From contig CALIVT010000010.1 in the NCBI GenBank assembly GCA_938048185.1, positions 1 through 64,000 on the forward strand: a stretch of DNA of 64,000 nucleotides. Reading direction: 5' to 3'. This document shows, in pieces, positions 1 through 8,520 of the stretch. The DNA is from an uncultured Arenicella sp. (GTDB taxonomy: Bacteria > Pseudomonadota > Gammaproteobacteria > Arenicellales > Arenicellaceae). The notes beneath the pieces are model-generated. The model was not told the DNA's origin, searched no databases, and saw nothing but the letters and a program-made list of their open reading frames with translations. How positions within the stretch are numbered: the stretch's first letter is position 1; each line of letters begins with the position of its first letter. Made by a program: the position numbers and the translations under genes.

Positions 1-118
1 CGGTCAATACGTCATCCTGGTCGAAGAGCTTGATCTGCTGATTGTGGTTACAGCTTCGGATAATGACAATAGTACATTGCAAATCACCGCAGAGAGAATT
101 CTGCAAGCGTTTATCTAA
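1..118 (+). CDS. 3' end of a probable serine hydrolase (beta-lactamase/class C family), partial
   Basis: An open frame enters from the left edge and stops with TAA at 116-118, giving 38 residues. It begins GQYVILVEELDLLIVVTA. In class C beta-lactamase-related hydrolases the C-terminal strand typically reads G-Q-x-I-x-V-x-P-E-x-D-L-V-V-V-x-T, and this segment fits that pattern, followed by a short helix ending in LQAFI. The catalytic Ser and Tyr motifs lie outside the window, so the family assignment rests on the tail alone. About 190 bases without a recognised signal separate it from the convergent deacetylase. Confidence 0.5.
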   Translation, partial: GQYVILVEELDLLIVVTASDNDNSTLQITAERILQAFI

Positions 119-307
119 AATGAAATCTAAGTATATAACACCTATTTTTACGATGTCTTGTTTGTCTCAAAATTGCCCATAACAGTCAGTTGTTAACCGC
201 TTATTAAGCAGTTCTGTATAGTAATTAAGTCATATCACTCTAGACCAACTTTATATACTTCGCTTGGCTGGAGTATTAGCCTTTGCATGGCGTTAACTTT
301 TTTCGTT

Positions 308-1225
308 TCAGTTTTCTAAATTACGATTTAGTACTTCTTCAGAAAATCGTTTTTCTAGATATTTTTTGTCCAATGTTTCATGCCAAAGTCCCTTTTTTTG
401 TCCTCTATCTCGAGCAATTTCACCGATCCTTCCCGGGTTATAAGGGAAAATTCGCCTTGATTGATACTGAGCTATTTCATCGGTATAAGCCTCCCCAGGA
501 GAAATTATTTCCCAACCTTTCCGGCGGAGTTCATCCACCAAATCTCCTACATACAGCGCTGAGATATCCATTTCATGTAAGAGAAGTATATGTTTTGGAG
601 AACGTCCCAGATTAGCCTGAGCCATTTCATCATAGTATTCGATGCTTTCCATCATAACTTGAACATAAAATTTACGCATACGTTCCAAGTCTACCGAAAC
701 CCCTTTCTCTATAGCGGCCTGAAACATAGTTTCTATGTGCCAGTCGTAATTGTTTAACGTAATATAGGCATTAATATAGCCGTGTTTCTTCAAGGCATCT
801 CTCATTCCATCTCGCTTTTTATTGTCATTCCCCTCTCGTAAGAAAGGAAAGCGGAAAAGCTTTTTAAAACCCTTGAATTGGCTTAATTTCGAATCCGCAA
901 GCAAGAAATTCTGAACATAATCATCCAGACTCATTTTATTAAAATCAGGGTGATTATGCGTATGGTTTGCGATGATATGTCCAGCGCGGCTGTAAGCCTG
1001 CAACCTTTGTATGCCTTCGGCATTAAGCTTATTACTGTTCGAAAAGAATGCCACCTGTTCTATCTCGTGGCTTTTTAATTCTTTGATCAATCTTTCTGCC
1101 CTATTCGGACCACTGAAATATCCTTCGGCCTTTCGAGGGGAGTCATCAAAAGTAATCGCTATCTGTTTTGACTCGCACAATGGACTAATGCAAAGCTGGA
1201 GGATTAATAGTAAATATAACTTCAT
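308..1225 (-). CDS. Secreted polysaccharide deacetylase (NodB-type)
   Basis: 305 residues. An N-terminal signal peptide (about residues 1-19, ending near LCESK) precedes a carbohydrate esterase family 4 fold. Motif 1 is TFDDSP (catalytic and metal Asp), motif 2 is HTHNHPD (the two metal His), motif 3 is RFPFLREG, and motif 5 is the late LLHE. These predict metal-dependent N- or O-deacetylation of a glycan in the periplasm or outside the cell. The C-terminal 60 residues are basic and lack a known domain. The substrate cannot be read from the sequence. The gene stands alone, convergent with the partial gene on its left, and no clear Shine-Dalgarno precedes the ATG. Confidence 0.8.
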   Translation of the reverse strand: MKLYLLLILQLCISPLCESKQIAITFDDSPRKAEGYFSGPNRAERLIKELKSHEIEQVAFFSNSNKLNAEGIQRLQAYSRAGHIIANHTHNHPDFNKMSLDDYVQNFLLADSKLSQFKGFKKLFRFPFLREGNDNKKRDGMRDALKKHGYINAYITLNNYDWHIETMFQAAIEKGVSVDLERMRKFYVQVMMESIEYYDEMAQANLGRSPKHILLLHEMDISALYVGDLVDELRRKGWEIISPGEAYTDEIAQYQSRRIFPYNPGRIGEIARDRGQKKGLWHETLDKKYLEKRFSEEVLNRNLEN

Positions 1226-1562
1226 GAAGATGTCTAATATAATAGTTAGTTGTTACCCATGACCCTGTCGCAATATGTGTTGGCAGCAATTTTACAACTA
1301 TTAATCTAGCATCATAATGATTAACTCAATATGTGTTTATTGTGATTTTTTCGTGTAGTCCGAACGACGGTTTTGAGTATGATTCTGCCTTTTTGAAAAG
1401 TAAAGTCTAGTTGTCAGACTTCATCTCACCTCGATTTTTATAGCGCCAGATCGAGTTCAAGCTTTTACAACTAAGGCCACTACTTTTGCCGTGATTCAAT
1501 GCGTAAAAAAAAGGCGTTACCGACTGGTAACGCCTTTCTTCTGGGTAAAGAAGTTTAAAGGT
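1226..1562. other. Intergenic region between deacetylase and TonB receptor genes
   Basis: 337 bases, AT-rich, without a credible reading frame. The right end carries the TonB receptor gene's terminator (1511-1536). The left end should contain the deacetylase promoter, but no convincing -35/-10 pair was found. Confidence 0.5.
1511..1536 (-). terminator. Rho-independent terminator of the TonB receptor gene
   Basis: Perfect 11-bp inverted repeat (1511-1521 with 1526-1536, arm AAGGCGTTACC) around a 4-base loop. On the minus strand it is followed by a run of T (A-run at 1505-1512 on the plus strand). It lies 27 bases beyond the receptor stop codon. Confidence 0.85.
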
Positions 1563-3773
1563 TTAAAACTTTTTGCTGAACTCTACACCCCAAAACGCGG
1601 GCTCATTAACGAACGCAGTTTGGTTTAGAAAGTCGAGTGCGCCTTCGGCTACAATTTCATCGGTGATGTTGCGGCCAATCAAGGCGATATCTAAGCTTTC
1701 ATCTTGATTTTTATAGCCAAGTCGCACCCCACCAATTACTCGGCTTTCGGCGACGAACTCAACCGACTCGTAAAGAAAGATATTTGAGTCGCTGCGATAG
1801 TTCCAATCCGTTTGCGCGTAAATTTTGCCGCTTTGAATTGGGTGCTCGTAATTGATTGAGAAGTTGGTAAGCCACTCGGGCGCGCGAGGCAATGGGTTGC
1901 CGTCGACTGACACTAGATTGACCGTTCCAAAGAAGCCTTGAAACGTATCCACTATTGGGTCGAGTGATGTGCAGCTCGGGTTTGATGAACACAGTTCGGT
2001 ATTCAGATTCGGGTCTTTGATCTCAGTGTCGTTATAGCTAAGATTGACGCTAAAGCGTAGGTTCTCAGACACCAACATTTCAAACTCAGTTTCAAAACCT
2101 GCGCCATCTACCTTCGCGGCGTTTAGCAATTCATTGGTGTTGCCTGTGCCGCCGGTCGCGGTAAGCTGTTGATCATCAATGCTGTAGGTATAAATTGCTG
2201 AGTTCCAGCGCGCGCGGCCGTCGAATAAGTCAGCTTTAAAACCGACCTCAAATGACGTGATTTCCTCGGTTTCGGCTTGGCTGGTGAAACCAAAGCGGCC
2301 CAAGGTTACCGGGCCGCGTGAGGCGGTTGCGGCACGGGCGTACGCGCTCCAGTCATCACTAAGGTTATGGTTGACGGCGAGTTCCCAATTTACGTAATCG
2401 TCAGAAGCTTCAATAGTTGCCGCAGGCGCAAACGAACCTGGTCCGGGTACCACTTCTAAGTCTTTCTCATCATCGGTGTAGCGTAAACCTGCGGTAACCG
2501 ACGTCGCCTCGTTTAGCGCGACATCGATTTGGCCAAACACAGCAAAAGATTGGGTGCCTTGTACTGCTTGAGTAAGTTGTGTGCGCGCCCCAGAGTTATC
2601 GAAATCAGCGCTATCAACCGTTATGTCTTCGTCTAAATAGTAGATGCCTGCTTGGTAGAAAACGTTGCCGGCCTCGCCTGACAAACGCAGCTCTTGCGTT
2701 AACTGGCTGTGATCGGACAAACCGTCGCCGGAAGATACGCTAAAAAATGCTTGGCCGCCTAGCTGGCCGATTGCTTCAGGGCCTCCTTGAATGCCGCCAT
2801 CTATATCCGCTTGGCTAAAGCTATCGAGTGAATCGTAGGCTGTGATAGACGTGAGCTTCAATGTCTCGCTAAGGTCGTACTCGATCTTAGCACTGCCACC
2901 GAAGTGATCTAGCGTGAAGCCAGAAAGCAATTGGTCATGTGATGCCCGTTCGACATCAAAACCGGGGCGCAGACCTTCGACACCAGGCGTGAATGCATTC
3001 GCGTAGAACAATTGTGGCTGGTCACCGTCTTGTTTAAAGCCATGTACTTTGAACAGCGCAGAGAATCTGTCATTGGGGTTGACCAATAGCTGTAGACGAT
3101 ATGCGAATTCGTCGAATGAGCCAAAATCGTCGCCGGGGCCGTTGAACGTGTTATCAATCCAAGCGCCGCGATCAAGGTATTTGAATGAGCCGCGCGCGGA
3201 CACCGAGTCAGATAAAGCACCACCAAATGCCGCTTCAGCGCTCAAGGTTTCTCGACTGCCGTAGCCAAGCTTGACGTACCCTTCTTGCTCTTGAGATGGT
3301 GCTACTGAATCAACCTTAACCACGCCGGCGGTCGTGCTGCGACCAAACAAGGTTCCTTGCGGGCCTTTTAGCACTTCTACGCGAGCGATATCGAAGAGTG
3401 GAAGGCTTTTCAATACTGAATTCTCTAGGGCTACCTCGTCGAAAATCAACGAGACTGGCTGCGTCGCGTTTACGTCAAAGTCGTAGTTACCAAGGCCTCG
3501 AATATAAAATCGTGGCGACTGACGCCCATTAGATGATTCGATCTGTAGGCTCGGGACTCGCCCGGCTAGCGCTCGAATGTTCTCCCCTGCGCTTAAGAAA
3601 TCGCGAACACTTTCCGCGGGGATAGCGGAGACTGCCGACGGTACGTCTTGCAAGGATTGCTCGCGTTTTTGCGCTGTAACCACAATTTCCTCTAGCGCCA
3701 GCTGAGCGTTCGAGTTTGTTGCAACAAGTTGGGCGCAAACTAATGACGCAATCGATAGTTTTACTCTCTTCAT
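1563..3773 (-). CDS. TonB-dependent outer-membrane receptor
   Basis: 736 residues, the usual length for the family. The signal peptide ends near NSNAQ, followed by a TonB box-like EEIVVTAQKR and a plug domain with QDVPSAVSAIPAES, FYIRGLGNYDF and GPQGTLFGRSTTAGVV. The remainder is a beta-barrel with alternating aromatic strands, ending in the aromatic WGVEFSKKF typical for BAM-dependent insertion. It belongs to the broad iron-complex/carbohydrate receptor group; the ligand is not evident. The ATG is preceded by an AGG about 8 bases upstream. The gene is divergent from the carbonic anhydrase gene, sharing a 215-base control region, and ends at a clear terminator. Confidence 0.9.
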   Translation of the reverse strand: MKRVKLSIASLVCAQLVATNSNAQLALEEIVVTAQKREQSLQDVPSAVSAIPAESVRDFLSAGENIRALAGRVPSLQIESSNGRQSPRFYIRGLGNYDFDVNATQPVSLIFDEVALENSVLKSLPLFDIARVEVLKGPQGTLFGRSTTAGVVKVDSVAPSQEQEGYVKLGYGSRETLSAEAAFGGALSDSVSARGSFKYLDRGAWIDNTFNGPGDDFGSFDEFAYRLQLLVNPNDRFSALFKVHGFKQDGDQPQLFYANAFTPGVEGLRPGFDVERASHDQLLSGFTLDHFGGSAKIEYDLSETLKLTSITAYDSLDSFSQADIDGGIQGGPEAIGQLGGQAFFSVSSGDGLSDHSQLTQELRLSGEAGNVFYQAGIYYLDEDITVDSADFDNSGARTQLTQAVQGTQSFAVFGQIDVALNEATSVTAGLRYTDDEKDLEVVPGPGSFAPAATIEASDDYVNWELAVNHNLSDDWSAYARAATASRGPVTLGRFGFTSQAETEEITSFEVGFKADLFDGRARWNSAIYTYSIDDQQLTATGGTGNTNELLNAAKVDGAGFETEFEMLVSENLRFSVNLSYNDTEIKDPNLNTELCSSNPSCTSLDPIVDTFQGFFGTVNLVSVDGNPLPRAPEWLTNFSINYEHPIQSGKIYAQTDWNYRSDSNIFLYESVEFVAESRVIGGVRLGYKNQDESLDIALIGRNITDEIVAEGALDFLNQTAFVNEPAFWGVEFSKKF

Positions 3774-3988
3774 AATTGAAACCTACTGGTAAAAAGGCCG
3801 AAAATTTGAAGCGCGACTTTATCATTCTTGTATCGCTAAAGTTAACTTGAAACATTCGAAAGTTAGCTTTTTCGAGCTTTTATCTGTAATTTACTTTAGA
3901 ATTTGCGAAATTTTCACGTCGTATTCTTACACTCCTTCACAACTGTAAAAAGGCAACCTTTAACCTCCCTAACACGTCGGTAATAAAA

Positions 3989-4822
3989 ATGAAAAAACCA
4001 TTACTCTCTGGACTTATCCTTGCATCCACATTGTTCGCTGTTCCCTCTTTTGCTGCCCACCATGAGGGCGACAAAGATAAAGAAATGACGAAGACCGCAG
4101 AGGTATGTCAGGGCTATGGCCCACAGACTCCGCGCGATATCGATAGTGTCGCTGGCACCAACAAGGTTAAATTTCAGCTCGCTGGTGACAGTGCGGATTT
4201 GAACCTTTGCAACATCCATTTTCACAACAACGCTGAGCATAAGGCCAAGGCGTTCTCAATCTACGCGGGCGAAGGCGAAAAAGGCGTTGGTGGTGGTTAT
4301 CAATGTGGTATCTCCAAGTCACTTACCGACGCTGAGATGAAAGCTCCGAGCAAGGAGATCTGTAAAGGCTTGAAGCCTGGCGATACAATCGAGGTTCACT
4401 GGGTTCACTCTAGCTGTGATGTGCAACCTGGTCCAGGTCTGGGTTCTTGTCTTTCCGATGCTTGTGCTAACCCTGACCTACGTGTAGAAACTCAAGTTTT
4501 TACGTTGGTAAATGACGCGAATGCTTTAGACTTTAATGACATGGATTACGACGGCAACGTGGTTAATGGTTATCACCAAGCCAAAGCGATTCCGTCTAAC
4601 ACGGGAACACCGGTTGTATTCGCCGGTTCCACTACCGGGCCTAGCTATGATGCTAAATCGTGCTCTGCGCTACAAGTTACTTGGAGTGTTCGGCCTGAGT
4701 GTGCAAAGGTTGATATCAATACCGTAGGCGCGTGGTGTGAGAGCAATGATTTCAACGAAGATCACGCACACGGTGTTCGTAAATTGGTTACTGATAGCGT
4801 TTTGCTCGCGCCGATTAATTGA
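3989..4822 (+). CDS. Secreted delta-class carbonic anhydrase
   Basis: 277 residues. A signal peptide (MKKPLLSG... to PSFAA) is followed by CQGYGPQTPRDI, NLCNIHFHNNAEHK and EVHWVHSSC, a set of motifs characteristic of delta-class carbonic anhydrases. The His residues in NIHFH and VHWVH are the likely zinc ligands. Several Cys residues (CQGYG, NLCN, YQCG, EICKG, SSCDV, GSCLSDAC) suggest disulfides in an extracytoplasmic enzyme. It would interconvert CO2 and bicarbonate in the periplasm. The gene is monocistronic, divergent from a TonB receptor and closed by a strong terminator. The assignment is from recognised motifs rather than a search. Confidence 0.8.
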   Translation: MKKPLLSGLILASTLFAVPSFAAHHEGDKDKEMTKTAEVCQGYGPQTPRDIDSVAGTNKVKFQLAGDSADLNLCNIHFHNNAEHKAKAFSIYAGEGEKGVGGGYQCGISKSLTDAEMKAPSKEICKGLKPGDTIEVHWVHSSCDVQPGPGLGSCLSDACANPDLRVETQVFTLVNDANALDFNDMDYDGNVVNGYHQAKAIPSNTGTPVVFAGSTTGPSYDAKSCSALQVTWSVRPECAKVDINTVGAWCESNDFNEDHAHGVRKLVTDSVLLAPIN

Positions 4823-4862
4823 TTTGGCCTGCAATTTGATCAGTCGCTTGATTTAAAAAACT

Positions 4863-4898
4863 AAAAGCCCGATCACTTGTGAAAGTGGTCGGGCTTTT
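4863..4898 (+). terminator. Strong bidirectional terminator after the carbonic anhydrase gene
   Basis: 16-bp stem with one G-T pair (4863-4878 with 4883-4898), loop GTGA, core AAGCCCGATCACTT, followed by a T-rich run. The leading A-run lets it also serve the convergent small gene at 4930-5238. Confidence 0.9.
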
Positions 4899-4929
4899 TT
4901 GTTTTATGTTTAAGGCCTCTGTGCTGAAT

Positions 4930-5238
4930 CTACCGCGACACAGCAACACTTTTGTGTGAACCATCTAAACGCACAATTGTTGCTTCTTGGTTGCGTTCGA
5001 TTGTGCACAAGAACATCCCTTTATCTGTACTCGACGTGACGCGAAGCTTTGCTTCAAACGTGCCGCGAGTGTTCTTCATTTTAGCCAACTTTACTTTCTT
5101 GACATCCTCAAACTGGGCTTTTGCAAGGGTTTTGCATTGGCCGAGTAGTTGATTATCTGAAAGTGGTTTGGCGGCGATAGCGTTGCTCGAAAGTAAAATA
5201 GCAGTACTTGTAAGGGCAATGTTGATTAATGTTTTCAT
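4930..5238 (-). CDS. Small secreted protein of unknown function
   Basis: 102 residues from the ATG at 5238. A TTG four codons further upstream is in frame, but the ATG gives a normal signal peptide, MKTLINIALTSTAILLSS, cleaved after NAIAA. The mature part is about 80 residues, basic (KKVKLAKMK), with two Cys (GQCKT, FLCTI) that could pair, and predicted short beta-strands. A GGAAC-like sequence precedes the ATG. No family was recognised. It is convergent with the carbonic anhydrase gene and shares its terminator. Confidence 0.6.
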   Translation of the reverse strand: MKTLINIALTSTAILLSSNAIAAKPLSDNQLLGQCKTLAKAQFEDVKKVKLAKMKNTRGTFEAKLRVTSSTDKGMFLCTIERNQEATIVRLDGSHKSVAVSR

Positions 5239-5393
5239 GATAGGTTCCAAAATTTAAGTTGATTCGAATTCGCTTTTAATAAGTTTGATATTTCAAGCGG
5301 TTGACTGTTCGAGATCTATTGGAACGTTTCTGGGAATGTATCTCTGCCGAATTACTCGGTAATTGGACTGAATTTTAAAATTCGGCTGCTATT

Positions 5394-6407
5394 TCAAGAA
5401 TTCGATAGAGCTTGAGCGCGGTATTTTGTTGGCGATACGCCAAATTGCCCTTGAAAGGCCGTGTTAAAGGATGAAATAGACCTAAAGCCGACATCGAGAG
5501 CAATACTCAGTACCGGCGTGCGGGCGTCTTGGATTAGTCGTTGCCCAGCTTCTTCAATGCGGTAGCGGTTGACGAACTGATTGAAATTGCGATAACCCAG
5601 GCTCTGATTTATTTTTTGCCGCAGTTGGTATTCGGGTATGCCGACTATGTCTGCGAGGCTTGCTACTCGTAAATCATGGTCTGCGTAAAGCCGTTCGTCA
5701 CGCATGCGTACCAACAGCTCGTCAATAATTGGGTCGCTGACGTCTTTTTCTGCCAGTACGATCTGTTTGGGGTCACCAACCAGCTGCAAAGTCGGGTTCA
5801 TCTTTATAAATGCAAGATTTCCGAAAAGCGCAAGCGACAACATCCAAAGATTAGCTAAGATACTGCCAGGTAATTCTACGTTATAGATACGCAGTATCTC
5901 GTTGACGCTAATGCCTAAAACGGTCACGGTAAGCGCGCCAATAAACACTAAGCGAACCTTTAGGCGTACTTCGACGAGGTCGTTTTCGCGCCCGCGCCAG
6001 ACAATATAAATAGCGTAGGTTGCCGCAAAGACCTTAAGGAGCTGGGCAATTACCTCAGATTCAACGAAGTTATAACCATGCGTTGCGCGCCAAATAGCCA
6101 GACTAAGATCGACTAGCAGTAAGCCGATCAGCCACGGCGGAATTTTACAGCTCTCTTCAAACACCGCCCAAACGAAAAGCAGTGTTAGAACCGGGATTAA
6201 ACTTGGAAATGCGAACACGATAAACAGGTTTTCAGCACCGCTTTGTACAACGATGAGTGGCGCTAGAAAGTAGGCCACAATTGCGCTCATCAAGGTCATG
6301 CCGATCGCCCTAACATGTGGTGGGTTCTTCGAGATAAAAAGAATGCCGATGAACAGCATGACCTGGGATGCGGCTAGAACCTTTACTAGGGTATTTGCGA
6401 ATTCCAT
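5394..6407 (-). CDS. AraC-family regulator with a membrane N-terminal half
   Basis: 337 residues. The first about 200 residues are strongly hydrophobic, with about six or seven membrane segments. The last about 100 residues form an AraC/XylS DNA-binding domain: a first helix-turn-helix (RVASLADIVGIPEYQLRQKI) and the second around ALDVGFRSISSFNTAF, followed by the conserved GVSPTKYR. Membrane-bound AraC proteins of this layout are thought to sense an extracellular or membrane signal directly. The signal and targets here are unknown. It is transcribed toward the small secreted gene and divergent from the ArsC/Spx-like gene. Confidence 0.8.
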   Translation of the reverse strand: MEFANTLVKVLAASQVMLFIGILFISKNPPHVRAIGMTLMSAIVAYFLAPLIVVQSGAENLFIVFAFPSLIPVLTLLFVWAVFEESCKIPPWLIGLLLVDLSLAIWRATHGYNFVESEVIAQLLKVFAATYAIYIVWRGRENDLVEVRLKVRLVFIGALTVTVLGISVNEILRIYNVELPGSILANLWMLSLALFGNLAFIKMNPTLQLVGDPKQIVLAEKDVSDPIIDELLVRMRDERLYADHDLRVASLADIVGIPEYQLRQKINQSLGYRNFNQFVNRYRIEEAGQRLIQDARTPVLSIALDVGFRSISSFNTAFQGQFGVSPTKYRAQALSNS

Positions 6408-6511
6408 AATAATAATATTGGCTTATGCGCCGTCGAAAACGCAGCCGCTTCTGGTGATTTGGCATTAAGCCGTTATAATCACGTTTCTTAGGTACGAAAC
6501 TGAAATAGTCA

Positions 6512-6859
6512 ATGAAGCTCTATCAATACCCTAATTGCAGCACTTGCCGCAAGGCCATTAAGTTCTTAAACGAGAACGGCGCCCATTTTGATTCAATCAA
6601 CATTACTGAACAGCCACCGACTAAAGCCGAGTTGAAGGCCATGTTGGCGAGTTATAGTGGTGAGGTTCGTAAACTATTTAATACATCAGGTATGCAGTAT
6701 CGTGAGCTAAATATGAAAGAGAAGTTGCCAGTCATGAGCGCTAAGCAGGCAATTGACTTACTCGCCGAGAATGGCAAGTTAATAAAGCGCCCATTTTTGT
6801 TGAAGGCGGATAAAGGCATCGTCGGATTCAAAGAGGAACTTTGGGCCGCGTTTGTTTAA
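6512..6859 (+). CDS. ArsC/Spx-family thioredoxin-fold protein
   Basis: 115 residues, standard length. The N-terminal strand is followed by the redox motif CSTCRK (CxxC), then the conserved ITEQPPTKAEL, LFNTSG, a MKEKLP helix and the KLIKRPFLLKADKGIVGF signature. The CxxC pair and the 'IKRP...vGF' pattern are closer to the YffB/YfgD/Spx branch than to classical arsenate reductases, so arsenate activity should not be assumed. It reads in the same direction as the two following genes, with a 36-base gap. Confidence 0.75.
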   Translation: MKLYQYPNCSTCRKAIKFLNENGAHFDSINITEQPPTKAELKAMLASYSGEVRKLFNTSGMQYRELNMKEKLPVMSAKQAIDLLAENGKLIKRPFLLKADKGIVGFKEELWAAFV

Positions 6860-6895
6860 GTTTGTTCGGCTTACCAAGTTTTAGTTCTTAAAATA

Positions 6896-7855
6896 ATGTC
6901 GATTCTCAAACAAATGGGTATTCAGCAATGGCGCTTAAAGCATGCGGTCAGCGTGTCTGAGCCTACTGCCGACGTAAGCCAAGCGCTGGCGCGCCAAGAG
7001 ATACAGAGCCTCGAGTCGAACGAGAGCAAGAACGCTGTGCCTGAAATTGCCCAGGTTAAAAGTTCCACCACCTCGGAGGTCGGGTTTGATAATCGTCAGG
7101 CGTCAGCCGCCCAATCACGGGCTTTAAGTTCAGCCCCAGAGCCCGTACCCACATCGCCGGTTCCGATTTCCGCGCCGCTCGCAATGCCGACTCCTGCGCC
7201 AACGCCGCCGGTCAACTCGATTGCGACACCGTCGCCAGTGCCTTCGCCAGTGCCTTCGCCCCTATCGAGCCCAGTACCGACGCCGCAAACACTTGCCGAG
7301 CCAATTGCGGAACTCGATTGGCAGGGCCTTCAGGCTTTTGTTGATACCAGTACACAATGTGCTACGTGTGGCGAAAACCGGTCTTTGCTCGGAGCGGGTG
7401 ACCCGAATGCAAATTGGTTATTTGTTATCGACGCACCAATTAGCCAAGATATTATCGCCCAGCAATTGTTAGGTGCTCGCGCTGGGCAGTTATTTGAAGC
7501 GATGCTAGGTGCTGTTGGGCTAGATCGCAGTTCAGTGTATACGACCAGCGTTTTTAAATGTGTTGCATCCGATGATCTGAGCTTAGCACCTAACTGCGAC
7601 AAAGTTCTGCATCGTCAAATCGAGTTAGTGCAACCGCAAGTGGTTATTACATTTGGTGAGTTCGCGGCGCAGTCGGCGATTAAAGCCAATGAAAGCTTGG
7701 ATGTTTTGCGTAATAGTGAACAATTCTGCTTTCGCACAAAAGTACCCATTGTGCCAACTTATACGCCTGCCCAAATGTTAGACGATGCCTCATTGAAAAC
7801 TAAGGTCTGGCAAGACTTGAAGCGCTGCTTATCGATAAGTGCTACACATTCTTAA
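6896..7855 (+). CDS. Uracil-DNA-glycosylase-like protein with a proline-rich N-terminal half
   Basis: 319 residues in two parts. Residues 1-140 are low complexity, with a linker rich in Pro, Ser, Val and Thr (PVPSPVPSPLSSPVPTP). Residues 140-319 resemble the UDG superfamily fold used by family 4/5-type enzymes: CATCGENRSLLGAGDP (Cys pair), NWLFVIDAP, a GQLFEAMLGAVGLDR helix, VYTTSVFKC and VVITFGEFAAQSAI. The classical DNA-intercalation motif is not obvious and only two Cys of the usual iron-sulfur set are visible, so activity is uncertain. It precedes rimI by 41 bases; many gammaproteobacteria carry a replication or repair-related gene in that position. Confidence 0.65.
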   Translation: MSILKQMGIQQWRLKHAVSVSEPTADVSQALARQEIQSLESNESKNAVPEIAQVKSSTTSEVGFDNRQASAAQSRALSSAPEPVPTSPVPISAPLAMPTPAPTPPVNSIATPSPVPSPVPSPLSSPVPTPQTLAEPIAELDWQGLQAFVDTSTQCATCGENRSLLGAGDPNANWLFVIDAPISQDIIAQQLLGARAGQLFEAMLGAVGLDRSSVYTTSVFKCVASDDLSLAPNCDKVLHRQIELVQPQVVITFGEFAAQSAIKANESLDVLRNSEQFCFRTKVPIVPTYTPAQMLDDASLKTKVWQDLKRCLSISATHS

Positions 7856-7896
7856 TACGCCTTAGGTGTAAGGTACAATAACAATCTTGAACCCAA

Positions 7897-8478
7897 ATGC
7901 GCAAGCGATGCCCCAGCGTATTAAAAACCAAGTGCGGTAAGACTCACGTGCAACAAACCCCTCCCTCACTTTCGCGCCAAGAGCTTTTAGATAGAGCTGA
8001 ACGTGGTCAGCTTGTGCTGCGTGATATGCGCAGTGCAGACCTGAATCAGGTAGTGCAGATTGAGTTTAATGCGCAGCTGAGTCCTTGGGGGCGTATATCC
8101 TTCGAAGAATCACTTACTCGTCAGCACACTTGCCGAGTACTGCTCTTAGGTGAAAAAGTTGTTGCCTATCACGTGGTGTGCGCGATTGCGGATGAATTGC
8201 ATGTTCTGAATGTGGTGGCTGCGTTACAACTCCAAGGCCTTGGTCTAGGGCATCGTTTAATGCAAGATATTGTTGAAATAACTGAGGCTCAACGCCTAGC
8301 AAAGATATTTTTAGAAGTTCGAGCGAGTAATCACGTAGCGCAAAACCTGTACGCGCAGTGGCAATTTAATCAAATAGCGATTCGCAAGCAATATTATCGA
8401 CCAAACAAAGACGGCCTGCGCGAAGATGCATTAATATTCGTACGTACGATGGGTAATCAAATTCGAATTCCAGGCTGA
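7897..8478 (+). CDS. rimI: Ribosomal protein S18-alanine N-acetyltransferase
   Basis: 193 residues as an ATG-started frame. A GNAT acetyltransferase domain spans about residues 40-185: LRDMRSADLNQVVQIE, SPWGRISFEESL (the Ser-Pro-Trp motif typical of RimI), acetyl-CoA loop LQLQGLGLGHRLM, and ASNHVAQNLYAQWQF. RimI acetylates the N-terminal Ala of S18. The N-terminus is about 20-30 residues longer than usual. A GTG at 7948 is an alternative start preceded by a weak GGTAAGA, and the upstream ATG has no ribosome site, so the true start is unsettled. Confidence 0.8.
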   Translation: MRKRCPSVLKTKCGKTHVQQTPPSLSRQELLDRAERGQLVLRDMRSADLNQVVQIEFNAQLSPWGRISFEESLTRQHTCRVLLLGEKVVAYHVVCAIADELHVLNVVAALQLQGLGLGHRLMQDIVEITEAQRLAKIFLEVRASNHVAQNLYAQWQFNQIAIRKQYYRPNKDGLREDALIFVRTMGNQIRIPG

Positions 8479-8520
8479 GCTTCTACTTTGTTAATGCTAA
8501 GTGTATAGACTTAAGGTACG

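Noticed and set aside
283-615. 110-codon plus-strand frame
   Set aside because: Antisense to the polysaccharide deacetylase, no ribosome site, no recognisable protein features.
6512-6859. Arsenic-resistance function for the ArsC-like gene
   Set aside because: Motifs fit the Spx/YffB branch and no arsenic transporter or regulator is adjacent.
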